Below, in pieces: positions 61,274-64,000 of a stretch of 64,000 bases of DNA (positions are counted from its first letter, which is position 1; the number at the start of each line of letters is the position of its first letter). This DNA comes from Carpediemonas membranifera. Taxonomy: Eukaryota > Fornicata. Where the stretch lies: positions 248,001-312,000 of the forward strand of contig JAHDYR010000009.1 in the NCBI GenBank assembly GCA_019828565.1, read 5' to 3'. Under the pieces are notes generated by a model. It saw only the letters and a list, made by a program, of their open reading frames with translations, searched no databases and was not told where the DNA came from. A program made the translations under genes and the position numbers.

Positions 61274-61618
61274 ATGAGCGACCCACGAGACATGTTCACC
61301 GGCTTTGGCGGCCAAGAGACGACAGGGAAGGTATCTGATGATTTCGTTGAGACCACCACGGAGAAGGACCGTGCTGCAATGCGAGCAAGAACAAGATTTA
61401 CCATGCACCTCATCACCCGCCACATTTCCGGACCCCGAGTTCGACTGGATCGGCCGGACAACACTGCGGCCCCAGCCACCCGCCTCAGAGGCCAGGGAGC
61501 CGCGGGCAGACCCCCTCTCGCACATGGGCCCTGGTCTAGGGGGTCATCGATTGATCAGGTGTCATTCCTATTCGAAGAACGAAACAATGTTTGGAGGCTT
61601 CGGAGCTCAAAACAGTAA
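61274..61618 (+). CDS. Doubtful short frame overlapping RPN11 start
   Basis: 114 codons starting [18 protein letters not shown]. It overlaps the first exon of RPN11 and shows no domain. It might be the 5' part of a small spliced gene; another frame ([15 protein letters not shown]) looks equally coding. Listed only for completeness. Confidence 0.25.
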   Translation: MSDPRDMFTGFGGQETTGKVSDDFVETTTEKDRAAMRARTRFTMHLITRHISGPRVRLDRPDNTAAPATRLRGQGAAGRPPLAHGPWSRGSSIDQVSFLFEERNNVWRLRSSKQ

Positions 61619-62667
61619 TCGTGCGTACATTCCTAAGCCTTTATACAGAACCTCCGCCTGATAGCGGTGAGACTATGGTTATCTCTTCTCTCGCACTCTT
61701 GAAAATGCTCAAACACGGCCGTGCTGGCGTCCCCATCGAGGTTATGGGCCTCATGCTTGGAGAATTCGTTGATGACTACACAATCCATGTCGTGGACGTC
61801 TTTGCTATGCCACAGACGGGCACTGGCGTCTCCGTGGAGGCCGTCGACGAGGTATTCCAGACCAAGATGCTCGAGGCGCTCAAGCAGGTGGGCCGCAAGG
61901 AGTCTGTCGTCGGCTGGTACCACTCTCACCCCGGCTTCGGCTGCTGGCTCTCTGGCGTGGACCAGCAGACGCAGCAGATGTTCGAGCAGCTTCACCCCCG
62001 CGCCGTCGCCGTCGTCGTCGACCCGATCCAGTCTGTCCGCGGCAAGGTGGTTATCGACGCCTTCCGCCTGATCCCCCACATGGTCATGATGACTGGCGCC
62101 GACTACCGGCAGACGACGTCCAACCGCGGCTTCCTGACGAAGCCGTCTATCCAGGCCGTCGTGCACGGGCTCAACAGACAGTACTACTCCCTCCCGGTGG
62201 AGTTCAAGAAGAACGAGCTGGAGCGGCAGATGCTTCTCAACCTGAACGCTGAGTCGTGGGACAGCGTGCTCTCACTGGGGAACACCAGGGAAGACGGGAA
62301 GGACACCACGGCTAAGCTCAAGAGCCTCATCAACCTCGCCGGCGTGTACACAGCGCATCTGACGAAGGAGAAGAAGGACGCCGAGGAATACGCCAAGGAG
62401 AAGGCCGAGAAGGAGGCCAAGGGCGAGGAGACGAAGGAGGAGGAGGCTGACGTCGACATGGACGCCGGACCAGAGCTCAAGGACACGGACGACGCGGACG
62501 AGCGGGCGGACAAGGTGAAGGCCCGCAAGGAGGCCAAGCTCCGCCAGCTGAGGCGCACTGTCGGGCGGCTGGACCCCGTTCGCCACCTCGAGGAGGAGAG
62601 CGACGACCTCGCCCTGACGTCGGTGCGGCGGGCGGTGACGATGATCATGAACATTGCCAGCATGTAA
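61587..62667 (+). CDS. RPN11: 26S proteasome deubiquitinase subunit RPN11 (PSMD14)
   Basis: Exons 61587-61614 and 61649-62667, about 348 aa. The 34-nt intron (GTAATC...TTATACAG) joins MFGGFGAQN to [10 protein letters not shown]. The JAMM zinc site is complete: [14 protein letters not shown] (His ~101, His ~103, Asp ~114). [19 protein letters not shown] and [21 protein letters not shown] are near-canonical. It cleaves ubiquitin chains at the lid. The C-terminus carries an added Lys/Glu-rich coiled stretch ([20 protein letters not shown]) not found in typical orthologs. TGTAAATG overlaps the stop. Confidence 0.97.
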
Positions 62668-63035
62668 ATGAAGTATATGGGCAGGGTCCCGCTTAAATGG
62701 GCGGGCGGGTCCTAGGGAACTTCTGATTCGAGGCGCGAGACAAGAAGTAGCTTGCGGATGTCCGTCTTTCGGGCCTCTGCAAGGTCTCCGTGATACTGAT
62801 CGACTCACCATCGAAGTCAGCCCAAGACGCATTCCAGTCGTGCCGCGTCTGACACGCGCTGGGTTACCCAGAGGCATATCTGATCTTACCCGATTCGACC
62901 TGCGTTACAGAACCCACGCAGAAGACATGATCCGCCCATTTTATAAGCCAAGGTCAACCTCCCTTCCATGCCCGTCTTGGCACGAGATCGAATCATTTGT
63001 GCCGACTTCTGGACGTTCAACCACGGTCAGAGGCG
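62668..63035 (+). other. Intergenic spacer, nothing recognised
   Basis: About 370 bp, starting with the RPN11 TGTAAATG signal. No gene is seen. Confidence 0.4.
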
Positions 63036-64000
63036 ATGGCGTATGCATCATTTGTGGAGAAGCTGCAGCTCCTTGCTGTCTACGCCGATATATTATGCAA
63101 TGAAACGCCCGGTGACGTTCCCGGCTTGCTTCGTAATGCTCTCAGCCGGTTGAATACGAAAAAGGACGTGGTGCAGCCGCCCTATCAGCTCCAGCTCCCC
63201 GATGACTACACGCTAGACAACCTTCGCTCAGATATTCTTGAAGTGATGGCCACAGCGATGTCATCGAGCTCTCTGGCGGACCGCATCCTCCAATCCTCCC
63301 TTGCTTCAGCGGGAGGCATCCTCTCCACAGGTGCCAACCTCAGCATGAACATCCCGGACAACAAGCTGCCAACCGCCATCTACACCCTCCTACAGACGAC
63401 TATCTGGGCCATTCTGATGCGAGCTGGGGCTGATCCGGCCATTGATGCCGTTGACGACGACCCCACAGAGTTGGACCAGACCTGTCCGCATGAGGACGCT
63501 GAGGCCATGAAGTCCAAGGCCGCTGACCGCAAGATCATGTGGTTTATGTGCAAGAAGTTCCTGTCTACGGCCTTTGCCGCCGAGAGGGATGGGAATAACA
63601 GGAGATCGCTGGACGACACCGTCATGTGCTACGGCGGGCGTCTCTTCACGAACGAAGAGGAGAACGTCGCTCTCGTCTCCGCCCCGTCCTCGGAGCGGCA
63701 CTTCCACCGCATTCGGGTCCCGGGCGTCGTCGACTACCGCTGGGCGAACGGCTTCCTCATATCGACCTCCCAGGGCCTCTTTGCTGTTGGAGACAACGAC
63801 AGCGGCCGCCTAGGCGTTCTCGGCGAGCGTCGTCTCGTCTCTACGCCCGCCCGGATCACCTTCCCCGCCGCCCCGGACGTGTCAGCCCACGAGGCGTCCC
63901 TCCCCCGCCACCGCAAGCACGGCCTGGTGATCGACATGTGGCTCGAGTGGAACCACTCTGTCATCCGCACCCCGCTCGGCCTCCTCGGGGCGGGGTCGAA
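63036..64000 (+). CDS. RCC1-like protein, 3' end outside window
   Basis: The frame opens with ATG 63036 and is still open at the right edge (321 residues seen). The first ~180 residues are helical (FVEKLQLLAVYADILCNE, IYTLLQTTIWAILMRAGAD). An RCC1-like propeller follows (MCYGGRLF; DYRWANGFLISTSQGLFAVGDNDSGRLG; HGLVIDMWLEWNHSVI), related to the gene at the left edge. Such beta-propellers act as scaffolds or exchange factors. Its full architecture cannot be judged here. Confidence 0.75.
   Translation, partial: MAYASFVEKLQLLAVYADILCNETPGDVPGLLRNALSRLNTKKDVVQPPYQLQLPDDYTLDNLRSDILEVMATAMSSSSLADRILQSSLASAGGILSTGANLSMNIPDNKLPTAIYTLLQTTIWAILMRAGADPAIDAVDDDPTELDQTCPHEDAEAMKSKAADRKIMWFMCKKFLSTAFAAERDGNNRRSLDDTVMCYGGRLFTNEEENVALVSAPSSERHFHRIRVPGVVDYRWANGFLISTSQGLFAVGDNDSGRLGVLGERRLVSTPARITFPAAPDVSAHEASLPRHRKHGLVIDMWLEWNHSVIRTPLGLLGAGS

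Noticed and set aside
1-64000. CRISPR arrays, prophage or viral regions
   Set aside because: No spaced palindromic repeats; genes are typical eukaryotic housekeeping genes with introns.

Overview
The window is nuclear DNA of a flagellated, GC-rich, gene-dense protist. The best guess is a free-living metamonad of the Fornicata, such as Carpediemonas; this rests on general features and not on a database match. The evidence is: very short spliceosomal introns (28-37 nt) ending in an ACACAG/ATACAG-type 3' splice site; a TAAA signal close behind or overlapping most stop codons; flagellar and IFT genes (PACRG, a dynein-2 WD40 intermediate chain, beta-tubulin); and two core outer-membrane import proteins of a mitochondrion-related organelle (Tom40 and Sam50). 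About 38 protein genes are visible, nearly all on the + strand and separated by 100-700 bp. No rRNA, tRNA or CRISPR array was found.

Layout. 1-5.8 kb: 3' part of an RCC1-like/WD40 protein, NECAP, a dynein-2 intermediate chain and a helical protein. 6.0-7.6 kb: first copy of a 1,040-bp segmental duplication carrying a small two-exon gene, then a tandem ubiquitin-like protein. 7.8-17.2 kb: LRR protein, beta-tubulin, an unknown protein, cyclin, ORMDL, a methyltransferase-GT8 fusion and a membrane protein whose 3' end runs into the second duplication copy (17,220-18,259). 18.4-19.9 kb: a 5'-truncated Fanzor (eukaryotic TnpB-like, RNA-guided nuclease family) on the minus strand. 20-27.2 kb: Na+/H+ exchanger, DCP2, PACRG, a hypothetical, ribosomal protein uL4, a hypothetical and SmB. 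27.2-29.8 kb: a near full-length second Fanzor broken by one in-frame TAA, ending 14 bp before the SAM50 gene. 30-42.4 kb: coiled-coil protein, GARP-type Myb, small membrane protein, RasGAP, Tom40, a full-length ABCD-type ABC transporter and a NEK-like kinase. 43-49.5 kb: a TPR protein with a 4.4-kb in-frame acidic tandem repeat. 51-64 kb: a kleisin (CAP-H-like), a bacterial-type phosphatidylserine synthase, a WNK kinase, a bromodomain-like protein, a SelD-YedF fusion, SF3B4, the proteasome deubiquitinase RPN11, and the start of another RCC1-like protein running off the right edge.

The most notable system is the pair of Fanzor loci. Both keep the RuvC D...E...D residues and a four-cysteine zinc ribbon. 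Both are followed by the same 31-nt motif (29/31 identical), after which their sequences diverge. This looks like a conserved right end with the 3' part of a guide-type RNA, and it is a concrete lead to a resident Fanzor element family. The 1,040-bp duplication lies beside one of these copies. Other points of interest are the short-intron splicing grammar, a recurrent TGASTCA promoter word, a 207-bp gene-conversion tract between the two halves of the ABC transporter, and unusual domain fusions (SelD-YedF, methyltransferase-GT8, RCC1-WD40).
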